DNA from: an uncultured cyanobacterium
GTDB taxonomy: Bacteria > Cyanobacteriota > Cyanobacteriia > PCC-6307 > Cyanobiaceae
Reading direction: 5' to 3'
Assembly: GCA_903858015.1 (NCBI GenBank)
Contig: CAIOGZ010000012.1
Location: 62,001-126,000, forward strand
Length of the DNA stretch: 64,000 nt
In this document: positions 47,453 through 58,487 of the stretch, in pieces
How positions within the stretch are numbered: position 1 is the stretch's first letter
How the letters are laid out: each line of letters opens with the position of its first letter
Notes under the pieces: model-generated
The model's input: the letters and a program-made list of their open reading frames with translations, nothing else
What the model was told of the DNA's origin: nothing
Databases searched by the model: none
Translations under genes and position numbers: made by a program

Positions 47453-47665
47453 ATGCTGCAAGCCCTGTTCCCGTTCGTCTACATGGTGTGCTTCGCGGTG
47501 ATCGCTGGCGGCGCCTTCGCCCTGATGACCCAAACCCTGCGCAGCAGCTCGGCCAGGCCCACCCCCCGCCGCCGCCACCCGGAAGCCCCCGCCCCCGGCG
47601 AAGAAGTGCTCTACCTGGACCTCAGCCGCGAGCGCCTCGAAAATCTCTATGGCCAGGGCTCCTAA
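47453..47665 (+). CDS. Small membrane protein (DUF2973-like)
   Basis: MLQALFPFVYMVCFAVIAGGAFALMTQTLRSSSARPTPRRRH ... VLYLDLSRERLENLYGQGS. Confidence 0.5.
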   Translation: MLQALFPFVYMVCFAVIAGGAFALMTQTLRSSSARPTPRRRHPEAPAPGEEVLYLDLSRERLENLYGQGS

Positions 47666-48083
47666 GGCGGAGCTTCCGCTCAACAAGCCCCTTAACTAGC
47701 GCCCATCGACCGGTGCGATCCCGCCAATCAGTCCACTCCCCCCTAGCGAGGCAGGCCATAGCCGCTGGGGATACCGCGGCCGGGGGGAACAATCGAAACC
47801 TTGAGCTGGATGGGGCGAGCGAAACGGGTGGGCCCAATAGCTGAAGCCAACAGCCCCTAAGTAGGGAAAAATCGAGATCTCAAGGCGACAGGTGATGTTA
47901 AGGCGGCAGGCATTCTTCAGTCGGCATCGGCGCTGGGCCGATCTTCAGACGGTTGACGATCTGCCCAAACCTGGCAGACTCCCCACCCCAACAGGGATGA
48001 CCAGCGACAAACCTTACTGGCCCGCTGGCGGCAGCGCCACGGCTGCGGGCCCTATCGGCTAAGTTCTTGCTTCACAAACGATT

Positions 48084-49286
48084 TTGCCGGACGTCGAGCG
48101 AGATGGCAGCAATTCAGCAATGATTCAGTCAGCGATCTTTCCCCATCCCCATCAGGCAGCAACCGGCACCCTTCGCCACCGCGACGCTGATTCGCTGCGG
48201 CCGCAATGGCCAACCAAGCAGCAACTCCTGGCCTCTTTGCCAGCAAGCCTCGCTGAAAAGAATGTAGGCAAAGCCTGGATCAGTCTTGCCTTCTCCCTGC
48301 TCACCTCCCTGGCTGCCTACGGCCTTGGCTGCCTGATTCCACTGCACTGGAGTTACGCGCCCCTCTGGATCGCCTATGCCGTGGTAACCGGAACCTTGGC
48401 AATGGGTTGCTGGGTGCTGGCCCATGAATGTGGCCACAATGCCTTCCATCCCAACCGGACCGTTGAAAACTGCGTTGGATTGATACTGCACAGTCTGCTG
48501 CTGGTTCCTTACTTTTCCTGGCAACGCAGCCATGCTGTACACCATGCCAATTGCAACCATCTTGAAACGGGAGAAACCCACGTTCCCTCCCTGCAAAGCT
48601 CCCCCTGGGCCAGGTTCAGCATCAAACTCAAGGCGCTGCTAGGCCCACCGGCCTATGCCGTGGTGTCGATCGTCGTTCACCTGCTAGTTGGCTGGCCATT
48701 GTATTTGCTATTCGGAATCACTGGAGGGCCTGACCATGGCTTCCCAACCTCTCACTTCATCAACATCCCCCCATTCAATTCCGGGACACGCCAATTATTC
48801 CCTCGCAAGTGGGTCAATTTGATGAGCGTATCCAATTGCGGAATCGCCATCACCCTGCTCGCGCTGGTAATCCTGATGATGAATACCTCCGTAGCCCGTA
48901 TCGTTTGCGTGTATGGCTTGCCTTACCTGATCATCAACGGCTGGCTTGTCTGTTACACGTGGCTCCAGCACACCGACCGGACCATTCCCCACTTCTCCGG
49001 CTCCGAATGGGACTGGGCAAAGGGTGCCCTGCAGACCGTGGATCGCCCTTACGGACCTCTGCTTAATTGGCTACACCATGGCATCGGCTCAACCCACGTT
49101 GCCCACCATCTCAATCCGCGCATTCCGCACTACAATGCCTGGAAAGCCACTGAAATCATCCGGCAGCATTTTCCGGACCACGTTCACTACGATCCAACCC
49201 CAATTCACAGGGCAATTTGGAGAATAGCTCTCCACTGTTCCTTCGTTACAAAAAACCAAGACAACGACTGCTATTACTACAGCTAG
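48084..49286 (+). CDS. Membrane fatty acid desaturase (delta-12/omega-3 type)
   Basis: Three His boxes: HECGHNAF, HAVHHANCNH, HVAHHLNP; start may be the ATG at 48120. Confidence 0.9.
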   Translation: MPDVERDGSNSAMIQSAIFPHPHQAATGTLRHRDADSLRPQWPTKQQLLASLPASLAEKNVGKAWISLAFSLLTSLAAYGLGCLIPLHWSYAPLWIAYAVVTGTLAMGCWVLAHECGHNAFHPNRTVENCVGLILHSLLLVPYFSWQRSHAVHHANCNHLETGETHVPSLQSSPWARFSIKLKALLGPPAYAVVSIVVHLLVGWPLYLLFGITGGPDHGFPTSHFINIPPFNSGTRQLFPRKWVNLMSVSNCGIAITLLALVILMMNTSVARIVCVYGLPYLIINGWLVCYTWLQHTDRTIPHFSGSEWDWAKGALQTVDRPYGPLLNWLHHGIGSTHVAHHLNPRIPHYNAWKATEIIRQHFPDHVHYDPTPIHRAIWRIALHCSFVTKNQDNDCYYYS

Positions 49287-49333
49287 ATTGAGCGGTTAAT
49301 GCTTTATCCGCCTGCCCTGCAAGCCCCCGGCGA

Positions 49334-50848
49334 TCACGGCCCCGGCAGGGTTGCCCGCTCGAGAAATTGCTCGGCAGCGGCGTTCAAACCCTGCCGCCGC
49401 AATGGATCTTGCCGCTCCAGCAGGTGCACCATCATCGAAAGACGCGGATTGGCTTGAAAGAAGGCTCGGTGGCGTTCGATGAAACGCCAGTAGAGGCCAT
49501 CCCAGATCTCGCACCATGCACCCCGCTTGTAATCCCCCATCTTGAGGATATAATTGGAGCCGCAGATGTAGGGCTTGGTGGCGAAGATGCCGCCATCGCT
49601 CATCTGGCCCATGCCATACACATTCGGCCCCATCACCCATTCATAGGAATCCAGGTAGCGCTCCATGAACCAGCCGTGCACGGCTAGGGGATCGATTTCG
49701 CAGAGCAGCATCAAATTGCTGATCACCATCAGCCGCTCGATGTGGTGGTTGTAGCCCAGGCGGTTGAGCCGCTCGATCGCCGCATCCAGCGGCGGCAGTC
49801 CGGTGTTGCCATCGTTCCAGCAGGGGGCGAGGCAGCGGTGGTGGCCCCAGAAGTTGCCGCTGGCCTGGCGCTCGCCAAAAACCCGATCGATGCCGCGCAC
49901 AAACTCGCGCCAGCCGATCACCTGCCGCAGAAACCCCTCCAGCGAGGCGATCGGGATCGGCTCGCCCCGCTGCTGGCAGCTGCGCCCATGGGCCAGGGTG
50001 GCGTCCACCACCTCGGCCGGCGTCAGCAGGCCGGTGTTGAGCAGTGGCGACAGCAGCGAATGGTGCAGGGTGGCGTGGCGCTGGCTGAGGGCGTCCTCAT
50101 AGGGGCCAAAGGCCCCTAGCCGCTGCTGCAGAAAGCTCTGCAGCCAGGCCTGGGCGCCGGCCAGATCGAAGGGGATCCACAACGCCCCCAGCTGGCCCGG
50201 GTGGTGGGCGAAGTAGCGCTCCACCAGCGCCCGCACCGCCGGCTCGTGGCGGCTGGCGGCCAGCGGCGGCAGCGGCGGCTGCTGGTAATCCTTCGGTAGG
50301 CGGCGGCGGTTGTCGGCATCGAAGCTCCAGCGGCCGCCCGTGGGGCTGCCGTCGGCCTCCAGCAACAGCCCAAGGCGCCGGCGCTGGCGCTCGTAGAAGC
50401 TCTTCATCAGCGGGCGGCGTCGCCCCTCAAACCAGCTCCGGCTCTCGGCCACGGATTCCAGGAAGGCCGGCGACGGCAGCAGGGTGAGCGGCATCGCCCG
50501 CTCGGCGCAGAACCGCCGCAGCCTGGCCTCAAAGCCCCGGTCGGCGATCTCCGCCACCCGCAGCTCCGGCTGGCCCTCCAGCTCCGCCGCCAACCGCTCC
50601 CAGAACGGCACGGCCGCCGAGGCCGGCAGCTCGAAGTAGCGCAGCGCCACCCCCCGCTCCAGCAGGGCATCGCCAAAGCTGCGCATCGCCACGAAGGTAT
50701 GCAGTAGCCGCAGCTTGTGGTAGCGGTAGCTGGAGGCCACGGCGAGATCTTCGATCATCAGCACCGCTGCGCCGCTGCCCAGCTGCAGGGGCGAAGGGCT
50801 GAGCCAGGCGCGGTGCAATTGGTCGCCGAGAATCAGGGTTAAAGCCAT
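49334..50848 (-). CDS. Cryptochrome/photolyase family protein, FeS-BCP / prokaryotic (6-4) photolyase type
   Basis: MALTLILGDQLHRAWLSP ... LMIEDLAVASSYRYHKLRLLHTFVAMRSF; VYGMGQMSDGGIFATKPYICGSNYILKMGDYKRGAWCEIWDGLYWRFI. Confidence 0.9.
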   Translation of the reverse strand: MALTLILGDQLHRAWLSPSPLQLGSGAAVLMIEDLAVASSYRYHKLRLLHTFVAMRSFGDALLERGVALRYFELPASAAVPFWERLAAELEGQPELRVAEIADRGFEARLRRFCAERAMPLTLLPSPAFLESVAESRSWFEGRRRPLMKSFYERQRRRLGLLLEADGSPTGGRWSFDADNRRRLPKDYQQPPLPPLAASRHEPAVRALVERYFAHHPGQLGALWIPFDLAGAQAWLQSFLQQRLGAFGPYEDALSQRHATLHHSLLSPLLNTGLLTPAEVVDATLAHGRSCQQRGEPIPIASLEGFLRQVIGWREFVRGIDRVFGERQASGNFWGHHRCLAPCWNDGNTGLPPLDAAIERLNRLGYNHHIERLMVISNLMLLCEIDPLAVHGWFMERYLDSYEWVMGPNVYGMGQMSDGGIFATKPYICGSNYILKMGDYKRGAWCEIWDGLYWRFIERHRAFFQANPRLSMMVHLLERQDPLRRQGLNAAAEQFLERATLPGP

Positions 50849-50866
50849 CGGGTTCGCTGCAGCGCC

Positions 50867-52250
50867 TCACAACCATCGTTGGCGATGCAGCCCCTCGGGG
50901 TCGTAGAGCCGCCGCTGCCGCTCCAGATCAAAGCGCCGCGGGCTGCCGCCGAAGCTGCGGGGATCGAAACCCAGCCCGGCCAGGTAGGCCCAGTTGCCGC
51001 TGTTCAGGGCCGGCTGGGCATCGCTCACCATCCACTCAAAGAAGCGGGCCCCGCAGTTCCTGCTTCATCCACTCGCAGCCCTCCAGCGCCCCCTGGTCAA
51101 CCCCCTGGCCAGCGCCGTGCAGGGCCTCGAAGCGGAGCAGCTCCTGCCAGATCCGCCGCACCGAGAGGGAGCCCAGGGCGAGGAAGGGGGAAAACTTCGA
51201 GGAAAACTCCGTACCCACCAGGCCATTGCGGCTCGCTTTGTAATGGCGCAGCCCATCGGAGCCAAAGACGTAATGCTGCAGCCGCGCCAGGGCGCTGGGC
51301 TCATCGCCGCTGAAGGGGAAAGCGCTGCGCGCGTCGGCGGGAGCGGCCCCCGGCGGCGAAGCGGCGGCTCTGCTGGCGGAGGCGGCGCCGGGGGGCTGCA
51401 GCCAATCGGGCGGCCAGGCGTGGGCTGCAGAACCCAAACCGCGCAGATCCGGCGGCGGCAGCGCTGGCTGCGGAGAGCGCTCCAACCGGCGCCGGAACTC
51501 GGCAAACACCCTCGGGAAGCTGGCCGCCGCCAGCGGCCAGTCGTCGTAGAGGCGGCTTTCCTGGCAGCACAGCACCGCGGCGGGCCGGAGCAACGGATGA
51601 ATCAGCTCCAGGGCATCCGCCCTGGCGTGCTGCGGGAAATGCAGCAGGGGAATGGCGGCGCTGGCCAGGCGGGCCTGCAGACAAGCCAGGGCGCCGGCCT
51701 CCAGCCGGCGTTGGTGGGGCCCCCGCAGCCGTTGGCCCTCCGGCCGGCAGGCCAACACGATCAGCTGGCCACCGCCCTGGCGGCGGGCCAGGGCCACGGC
51801 GGCATGGAAAGCCGGCTGGTCGTCGAGGCGCAGCTGGCCCTCCAGGGACACCGCGATGGTGGCGGCACCGCTGGTGCTGGTGGCAAGAGCAGCGAGGCCT
51901 TTGTCCGTCAACGATCGTGCGCTCCAGGCGCCCCGGCCTGGAGCCAGCTTGGCAGCCGCCAGCCGCTCGTGCTGGGTGTTCGATCTTGCCTCCCTCGCTT
52001 CGATCACCCATGCGGCAGCCATGCGGAGCTGCTGGCGCCCAGCGTGCGCCTCGGCCAGCGGCGGTATCGCCAGGCGAATCCGGCAGATTGCCTGCCTTGG
52101 CCGCCGCCGCCAGCCCCTCGCGTTGCGAGGAAACAGCTGAGCTGAGCTGGACTGGACTGGACTGGTCTGGAGTGGACTGGAAGCTAGCCCAGCACCAGAT
52201 ACCAAAACCAGTGGAAAGCGAAGGCAAGTGCGCATAGCCCAAGCCGGCAT
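50867..52250 (-). pseudogene. CRY-DASH-like cryptochrome/photolyase with internal deletion and frameshift
   Basis: Upstream frame: ARLQHYVFGSDGLRHYKASRNGLVGTEFSSKFSPFLALGSLSVRRIWQELLRFEALHG...GCEWMKQELRGPLL*. The other frame continues GARFFEWMVSDAQPALNSGNWAYLAGLGFDPRSFGGSPRRFDLERQRRLYDPEGLHRQRWL* to 50867. Confidence 0.82.
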
Positions 52251-52480
52251 TACTTGCCTGATTTCTTGTATTCATTCCCCCATATCTTATCCGTGCCTTG
52301 CTAGCTGGCAGATCGGCCCTTGCCCGTGCCCTTGGGCACCCGCCTGATCAGGGGGCTGCTGCCCGATCCTGCTACCCGCCTTCTAGCCGCCTGGCGGGCT
52401 GGGGCAACAGCGTTCCATCCAGGCCACCCCGCTCCCGCGGCGCAAAGGATGGAATACTGGAATGATCCGAGGAGTGGACG

Positions 52481-53551
52481 ATGGGATCCCATGCGCTAGC
52501 CGCCAAGGGCACCGACCAGGCCACCAGCACGGCGGCCCAGTCCAGCCACAGCCAGCGCCCCACCGCCCTCACCACCCCCCCGGAGCTGGGGCCAGCGCTC
52601 GGGCCGGCCAGTCACCTCGACCAGCTGCAACGCCTCCAACACCTGGCCAACGCCAGCCCCCAGGTGGCCCAGCTGCAACGCCTCCAGGCCCTGGCCGATA
52701 GCAGAGCCGGCCAGGTGAGCCAGCTCGCCTCCGCCATGCCCGCCCAGCTCAACGCCCGCGCCAAATGGGCTAAAATTAAAACAAAAGTAGAGAAGTCTGG
52801 CGAGTTCAACACAGCCGAGACCCGGGCCAACACAAAGGCATACGCCGCAAAAAATCCAGATAAAGCCGAGATGGTGAACTCTGCAGGCGGAGCCTGGCTC
52901 GCTAACCAGATGAACCTAAAGAAAAAAGAGGAGCGAACACGCATCGGACCTACCGAGGCGTACATGGGCGCGAAAGGGGCTGCCAACTCCGCCCATGCGG
53001 AACACTTGGAAAAATTCGCCGCAGGCGGTCACTCTTTTATCACCGATTGGGCGCACCGCAAGATACGGGGCGTGGACAAAGAGTGGAATTTCGACGGCTG
53101 GGGCACGGACGCTAATTTCGTAGGTACGCCCAGCGCAGCCCAAGCGCTCGTAGACGAAGCCAGCAAGCCTCATGGCTATGGTCTATACTATCTTGAGCAA
53201 AGTTTGGGTGTCGCAGACGGCAACTGGGTTTCCAGTTGTGAACCTATTCACTACGGAATCTGGCGATACCACGTGAGGAATCCGGCTGCCCTCAACATCC
53301 GCATGGCCAGCGGGGCCGAGAGCCAAGCCTATAGTCCTTGGTACGACAAGGCAAATGCTTTCCACGAAGGTGAGTGGGTGCCCAAGGGACAGACCCTAGG
53401 CGGCGCCGACGAAGCCGTGGTGGACGCCCTGCCTCGCGACCAATTCAACGCCGCGGTAGACAACGGCAGCATCGAGATCGAGTTAGACAACAGCATGCAA
53501 GTGAACACGAAACGCGAAAAGGAGGAGAATCTTCGCCCCTGGAAAAAATAG
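52481..53551 (+). CDS. Putative eCIS cargo: shared leader fused to an unrecognised C-terminal domain
   Basis: [20 protein letters not shown]...[35 protein letters not shown] leader, nearly identical to the 53772 gene, then a novel domain from about KWAKIKTKVEK. Confidence 0.75.
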   Translation: MGSHALAAKGTDQATSTAAQSSHSQRPTALTTPPELGPALGPASHLDQLQRLQHLANASPQVAQLQRLQALADSRAGQVSQLASAMPAQLNARAKWAKIKTKVEKSGEFNTAETRANTKAYAAKNPDKAEMVNSAGGAWLANQMNLKKKEERTRIGPTEAYMGAKGAANSAHAEHLEKFAAGGHSFITDWAHRKIRGVDKEWNFDGWGTDANFVGTPSAAQALVDEASKPHGYGLYYLEQSLGVADGNWVSSCEPIHYGIWRYHVRNPAALNIRMASGAESQAYSPWYDKANAFHEGEWVPKGQTLGGADEAVVDALPRDQFNAAVDNGSIEIELDNSMQVNTKREKEENLRPWKK

Positions 53552-53771
53552 GCGTGATCGCGTCCTCCGAAAGGCTGTAGTTCCGCCAAAACCTAAAATC
53601 GAGGCAGGGCGCTTGGCCAGCCAGAGGTGATGCAGAAACCCTTGGCGCCCTGGCAACCGCGCCGAGCTCCGGGGAATGGTGCGGGGCTCAATCCAGTCTT
53701 GCGTCTTTGACTCCCTGGCCCGCCCCTGCCGGCCAAAGATGGGATACTGGAACCAATCAGGGAGTTGGACG

Positions 53772-54401
53772 ATGGGGTCCTATGCGCTAGCCGCCAAGAG
53801 CACCGACCAGGCCACCAGCACGGCGGTCCAGTCCATCCCCAGCCAGCGCCAGCACGCCCTCAACAGCGCGCCGACCCCCGCCAGCACCCTGGGCCCGTTG
53901 CAACGCCTCCAACACCTGGCCAACGCCAGCCCCCAGGTGGCCCAGCTGCAACGCCTCCAGGCCCTGGCCAATGGCAGAGCCGGCCAAGTCACCCAGCTGG
54001 CGGGCGGTCCAGGGGAGGAAGAGCCTCTCCAGGGCCAATTCGCCACCGCCCAGCTCCAGCCCCAGCCGGCTCCCCGCGCCAACAACACCGGCATGCCCGA
54101 CCAACTCAAGAGCGGCATTGAATCCCTCTCCGGCCTGGCCATGGACCACGTGCAGGTGCACTACAACTCCGCCAAGCCCGCCCAGCTCAACGCCCACGCC
54201 TACGCCCAGGGCAGCGACATCCACGTGGCGCCGGGTCAGGAACAGCATCTGCCCCACGAGGCCTGGCACCTGGTGCAGCAGGCCCAGGGCCGGGTGCAAC
54301 CCACCCTGCAGCTCAATGGCGGCGTGCCGGTCAACGACGACGCCAGCCTGGAGCGGGAGGCGGACCTGATGGGGGCCAGGGCCTCGGGCGCGATCAGCTG
54401 A
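53772..54401 (+). CDS. DUF4157 (eCIS core domain) protein, leader plus metalloprotease-like core only
   Basis: [20 protein letters not shown]...[100 protein letters not shown]. Confidence 0.9.
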   Translation: MGSYALAAKSTDQATSTAVQSIPSQRQHALNSAPTPASTLGPLQRLQHLANASPQVAQLQRLQALANGRAGQVTQLAGGPGEEEPLQGQFATAQLQPQPAPRANNTGMPDQLKSGIESLSGLAMDHVQVHYNSAKPAQLNAHAYAQGSDIHVAPGQEQHLPHEAWHLVQQAQGRVQPTLQLNGGVPVNDDASLEREADLMGARASGAIS

Positions 54402-54429
54402 ACGGCACGCCCCAGGGCATGCCCCACGC

Positions 54430-57400
54430 TCAAGGTTGGAGCTGCGGATCCAGCGCCAACGACGGGCTCGGCCCGCCGCCTAGGGCGCCGGGCGCCAGGC
54501 GGTCACAACTGCGCCGGGCCGCCCGCTCCACCGGGCTGGAAGGCTGCAGCAGCTCGGGCAAATGGCGTAACTGCTGGCAGGCGCCATGGATCACCAATTG
54601 GGGGGCCACGAGGCTGCGCAGGTAATTATCTTCAGCCGCCACCACGATCTCGCCCGTGGGCAAGCGGGCCAGCCGCCAGGGGGTGCCAGGGCTGGTCACG
54701 GGGATCGGCTCGCCGCTCGGACGGCCCTGGCGCCAGCGGCGCAGGCTGCCATCAAAGCCAGCCGTCCACCAGTCCTGATCGTTCAGCGGCACGATCCCCT
54801 GGATCCGGCCCTGGCCGCTGGCCACGGCAGGGCCCAGCAACTGCGGCCAGCGCAGGCGGCGCACCATGCCGTTGACATCGCCGCTGAGCAGATCTCCACC
54901 CGGCAGTTCCGCCAGGGAGAGCACCACGCCCCCTCCGGTCGCCACCCCAGGCTGGAGTGGCTGGACCCCCCGCCAACGGCGCAGCTTGCCCTCAAAATCA
55001 CCCGAGATCAACGGGCCATCCCGCAGCACCAACAGGCTGCGCAAGCCCACCTTGGCGGTCGAAATCGGCTTGCCCAGCGGTTGGCGATCGCGCCACTGCT
55101 GAAGGGTGGCCTGCAGCCCCCCCACCAACCAATTGCCATTCGGGAGCTGCTGCAGGATGCGCACCGCCCCCTGACCCGTCATCAACGGCTCCCCGAGCGG
55201 CTCCAGGCTCCGCCAGCGGCGGATACTGCCATCCCAGCCCCCCGAAAGCAGGGTGCCATCGCGTTGCACCAGCAGGGAGGCAATCCTGCCCTGGCCCGTT
55301 TCGCGGATCCACGCCGGTGGCATCGGCCAACTCCAGCTGGCCAGGGATCCATCGCCGTGGCCGCTCCAGAACGTGCCGCCGGGCCCCGCCGCCAGGCCAT
55401 GCAGTTGGGTTTGGTTCGTGATCATGAAGGCCTTGGCTCGGCTGCCGCCCCTCCAAAGCACGAGATTGCCGATGTCCGTGCCGCCCACCAAACTCCCATC
55501 CGCCAGGGCCACCAGGTTCTTGATCGAGCCCAGCATCCGGGGCCCCACCCGCTCCCGTGGTTGCTGCCCCCGCCAGAGGCGGATCGTTCCATCCTCCCCA
55601 CCGCTGGCCCACGACCCATCCGGCAGCAGCGCCAGGCTTCGCACCGACGCCTGGTCGCTGGCCAGGGGCGGCGTCAGGGGGCCCCTGGCCTGCCAGCGCT
55701 GCAGGGCACCTTCGTCCCCAGCCGCCAGCACCGAGCCATCCGGCAGGGGCAGCAGGGCCCAAATCGCCCCGAGCTTTGTTTGCTGCGCTGGGCCCGCAGG
55801 CTGGCCCTGGCGCCACCAGCGCAGCGTGCCGTCGAGCGCCCCGCTCACCGCATCCCCGCCGGGCAGGGCGACCAGACTGACAACCCCCTGCTGGCCGCTC
55901 GCCACCGCCGGCCCCTGCGGCCGGCTGCCGATCCAGCGGCGCAGCGTGCCATCCCGCCCCGCCGACAGCCACTCCCCGGCTGCGTTGGCCGCCAACACCC
56001 GCACGCCGCCCTGGCCATCGGCCTGGGGCTGCGCGCTGGCCTGGGCTTGGGGCCGCTCGCCAGCCTGGGCCTGGCTCCAGTGCAGTAATCCGGCATCGGT
56101 GGCGATCACCAGCTGCCCATTCGGCAAGGCGGCGAGGGCCCAGATCGTGCCAAGACCCAACGCCGACCTCCCCACGGCGGCATTGGCGCCCATCGAATAG
56201 CCCAACACCCCCATCAAGCGCTGATTGACATTGGCGGGATCCTCCAGCGACGCCAAGGCATGGATGGCCGTCTGCAGGGGATTCCTCTGCTCCAAGGCCA
56301 AGGCAAAGGCCGTGATCGCGTAATCCTGGAGCTGGGCCTGGCGGGCCTGGCGCAACTGCCACAACGCCAGCCCACCCGCCAGCAGCGACAGCCCACTCAG
56401 CGCCGCCATCGCCGCCAGAATCTGCTGGCGGCGCCGCTTCTGCCGCCGCTGCTGCCGCTCCGCCACGGCCAGGCTGGCCTCCACATAGTTGCGTAACTGC
56501 GGCTCAAGCTGCTGGGGGCGCTCCACCAACCAGCTCCGGGCCCGGTTCAGCTTCACCCCGCTGAGCAGCAACCCCTCCTGCTCCGCCGCCGGCGCCTGGC
56601 GCCATTCCCGCTCGGCCAGCTGCAGCTGCTGGGCATCGATCAGAAACTGGCGCGCCTCATCCAGCCAGCTGCGCAACAACGGCCACTTGCGCAGCAACGC
56701 TTCATGGGCAACCTCCAGCAGCCGCTCCCCCCGCTCCTGGCGCACCGCCAGCACCCGGGCGTGCACCAGGGCTTCCAACAGGGGCAGGGCCGGCTCGGGA
56801 AGGGAAGACCAGGGGGCCGGCCGGCGGGCGTAATCCCCCTGCTCATTGACCTTGACCAGGGCCGGCACAAAGGCGTCCCGCAGGGCCAGCAGCTGGGCCG
56901 GGGTTGGCCGCAGATCGGCCAGGGCCCGCTCGGCCGCATCGCGCACCGCGTTCTCCAGCGGCGAAAGACCCAGGCGGGGATCGCCGAGGGCCTCGTAGGC
57001 GCTCACGGTGAGCTGGGGGTTGGGGCCGCTGCGGTCGTGGAGCTCGCGCAACGCGAAGGCCAGCATCGGCAGGGCATCGCCGGTCGCCGCGTCGCGCAGG
57101 GCCTTGCGCACCAAAACCGGCTCCACCCGCAGACCCGCCACCCGCGCCGGCCCCACGATGATCTCTTCCATCCGCTCCATCGGCATCGGGCCCAGCGACA
57201 GCTGCTCGAACCGCACCTGCAGCGTCTCGGCCTCCAGCAAGCTGGCCAGGGCATCCGAACGCAGCGTCATCACCGCCAGGAAGGGCAGGCCCTGGCCGAG
57301 CGCCGCATTCAACAGATGCAGCAGCAGCTGGCGCTCCTCCGGCTCCGCCTCTAGAAGCAACTCCTCCCCCTGGTCAATGGCGAGCAGGATGCAGGCTTCG

Positions 57401-58245
57401 TTCGCGCCGGCCGCGCGGCGCAGATCATTGGCGATGCGCGCCAGGAGGCTCTGCTGGGAGCCGTTGCGCAGGGCCTCCCGCAGCTGGTCGGCGAGGGGGG
57501 GGATCGGGGCACTGCCGCCGCCCAAGGCTTGCTCGAGGGCGAGCGCCAGGGCCTGCAAGGGCTTGCGCTGGGGGCGAAATGGTGGCACCACAATCCACTG
57601 GTGGCCGGCCCGCCGCAGCCGCGGCACCACCCCGGCCCGCAGCAGCGACGACTTCCCCGCCCCGGATGAACCCAGCAGCACCAACATGCCAACGCCCCCC
57701 AGACTGCGACGGGCGTTGAGACGCTCGATCAGCAGCCGGATCTCCGCCTCCCGGCCGAAATAAATGGCGGCGTCTTCCTCCTCAAACGAAGGCAGGCCTG
57801 GATAGGGGGGACGGCTGCTGTCCCAGGGCAGCCCGCCCTGGCTGGAGAGGGCAATCTCCACCAGCTGCTGCCGCAAGCGCTCCAGCCCTTCCTGCCGATC
57901 GCCGCGCAGATCCACCGCCTGCACATCGGCAGCCACCGCCGCCGAGCCGCCGGGCAGATCGGCTTCGATCAAGGGGAGCACCGGTTTACCCAGGGCGCGG
58001 GCCTGGGTGAATTCGGCAAAACACCACTTCGACTCCTGCCAATTCGGGGTCAACAGCAGCAACACCGCCTGGGAGCGCTCTAGTTCATGGTAAAGAACCT
58101 GCTCCCAATCTGTTCCTGGGGCGATACCGGAATGCTTGTCAAAGTCCAGGAATGGCGCTTCAAATCCTTGCCCGATCAGCCAGTCCCGCAACCAGGCAGC
58201 CCGATCGGCATCGCGACTGGAGTGGGAGAGAAAAACACGGGCCAT
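54430..58245 (-). CDS. TIR - nSTAND/NACHT-like NTPase - WD40-repeat protein
   Basis: N-terminal [44 protein letters not shown] ... [20 protein letters not shown] (TIR); [30 protein letters not shown] ... [16 protein letters not shown] (STAND P-loop); hydrophobic segment [21 protein letters not shown]-like; many [10 protein letters not shown]40-type blades. Confidence 0.9.
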   Translation of the reverse strand: MARVFLSHSSRDADRAAWLRDWLIGQGFEAPFLDFDKHSGIAPGTDWEQVLYHELERSQAVLLLLTPNWQESKWCFAEFTQARALGKPVLPLIEADLPGGSAAVAADVQAVDLRGDRQEGLERLRQQLVEIALSSQGGLPWDSSRPPYPGLPSFEEEDAAIYFGREAEIRLLIERLNARRSLGGVGMLVLLGSSGAGKSSLLRAGVVPRLRRAGHQWIVVPPFRPQRKPLQALALALEQALGGGSAPIPPLADQLREALRNGSQQSLLARIANDLRRAAGANEACILLAIDQGEELLLEAEPEERQLLLHLLNAALGQGLPFLAVMTLRSDALASLLEAETLQVRFEQLSLGPMPMERMEEIIVGPARVAGLRVEPVLVRKALRDAATGDALPMLAFALRELHDRSGPNPQLTVSAYEALGDPRLGLSPLENAVRDAAERALADLRPTPAQLLALRDAFVPALVKVNEQGDYARRPAPWSSLPEPALPLLEALVHARVLAVRQERGERLLEVAHEALLRKWPLLRSWLDEARQFLIDAQQLQLAEREWRQAPAAEQEGLLLSGVKLNRARSWLVERPQQLEPQLRNYVEASLAVAERQQRRQKRRRQQILAAMAALSGLSLLAGGLALWQLRQARQAQLQDYAITAFALALEQRNPLQTAIHALASLEDPANVNQRLMGVLGYSMGANAAVGRSALGLGTIWALAALPNGQLVIATDAGLLHWSQAQAGERPQAQASAQPQADGQGGVRVLAANAAGEWLSAGRDGTLRRWIGSRPQGPAVASGQQGVVSLVALPGGDAVSGALDGTLRWWRQGQPAGPAQQTKLGAIWALLPLPDGSVLAAGDEGALQRWQARGPLTPPLASDQASVRSLALLPDGSWASGGEDGTIRLWRGQQPRERVGPRMLGSIKNLVALADGSLVGGTDIGNLVLWRGGSRAKAFMITNQTQLHGLAAGPGGTFWSGHGDGSLASWSWPMPPAWIRETGQGRIASLLVQRDGTLLSGGWDGSIRRWRSLEPLGEPLMTGQGAVRILQQLPNGNWLVGGLQATLQQWRDRQPLGKPISTAKVGLRSLLVLRDGPLISGDFEGKLRRWRGVQPLQPGVATGGGVVLSLAELPGGDLLSGDVNGMVRRLRWPQLLGPAVASGQGRIQGIVPLNDQDWWTAGFDGSLRRWRQGRPSGEPIPVTSPGTPWRLARLPTGEIVVAAEDNYLRSLVAPQLVIHGACQQLRHLPELLQPSSPVERAARRSCDRLAPGALGGGPSPSLALDPQLQP

Positions 58246-58487
58246 TCAACTAGTTTAGCCGCAAAATCAAAAAATGGAGACGAAAGATAGAGGCAATCCG
58301 CCAAGGCAAAGCACAGCGATAAGCACGGAGACAAGCAGAAGGATAAACATAAAGACAAGGGATAGAGATAGGGCATTGAGCGCCAAAGTCATCGGCCCGG
58401 CCGGCCCGTACTAAGCCGATGCCAAGTTAGCCGCCGAATCGAGCCCAAGCCCCAACAACGCCAACCCAACCTAGGACAGCCTGAACG

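Noticed and set aside
52141-52182. TGGAC-like pentamer repeat near the start of the CRY-DASH-like ORF as a functional element
   Set aside because: Short, imperfect, and probably upstream of the original start of a decayed gene; no supporting context
54586-56362. Plus-strand 500-aa ORF and minus-strand 454-aa alternative frame across the TIR-WD40 gene
   Set aside because: Shadow frames of the WD40 coding region; no recognisable domains
58255-58385. Purine-rich quasi-repeats upstream of the TIR gene as an RNA element
   Set aside because: No convincing secondary structure or known motif seen by eye; cannot be supported
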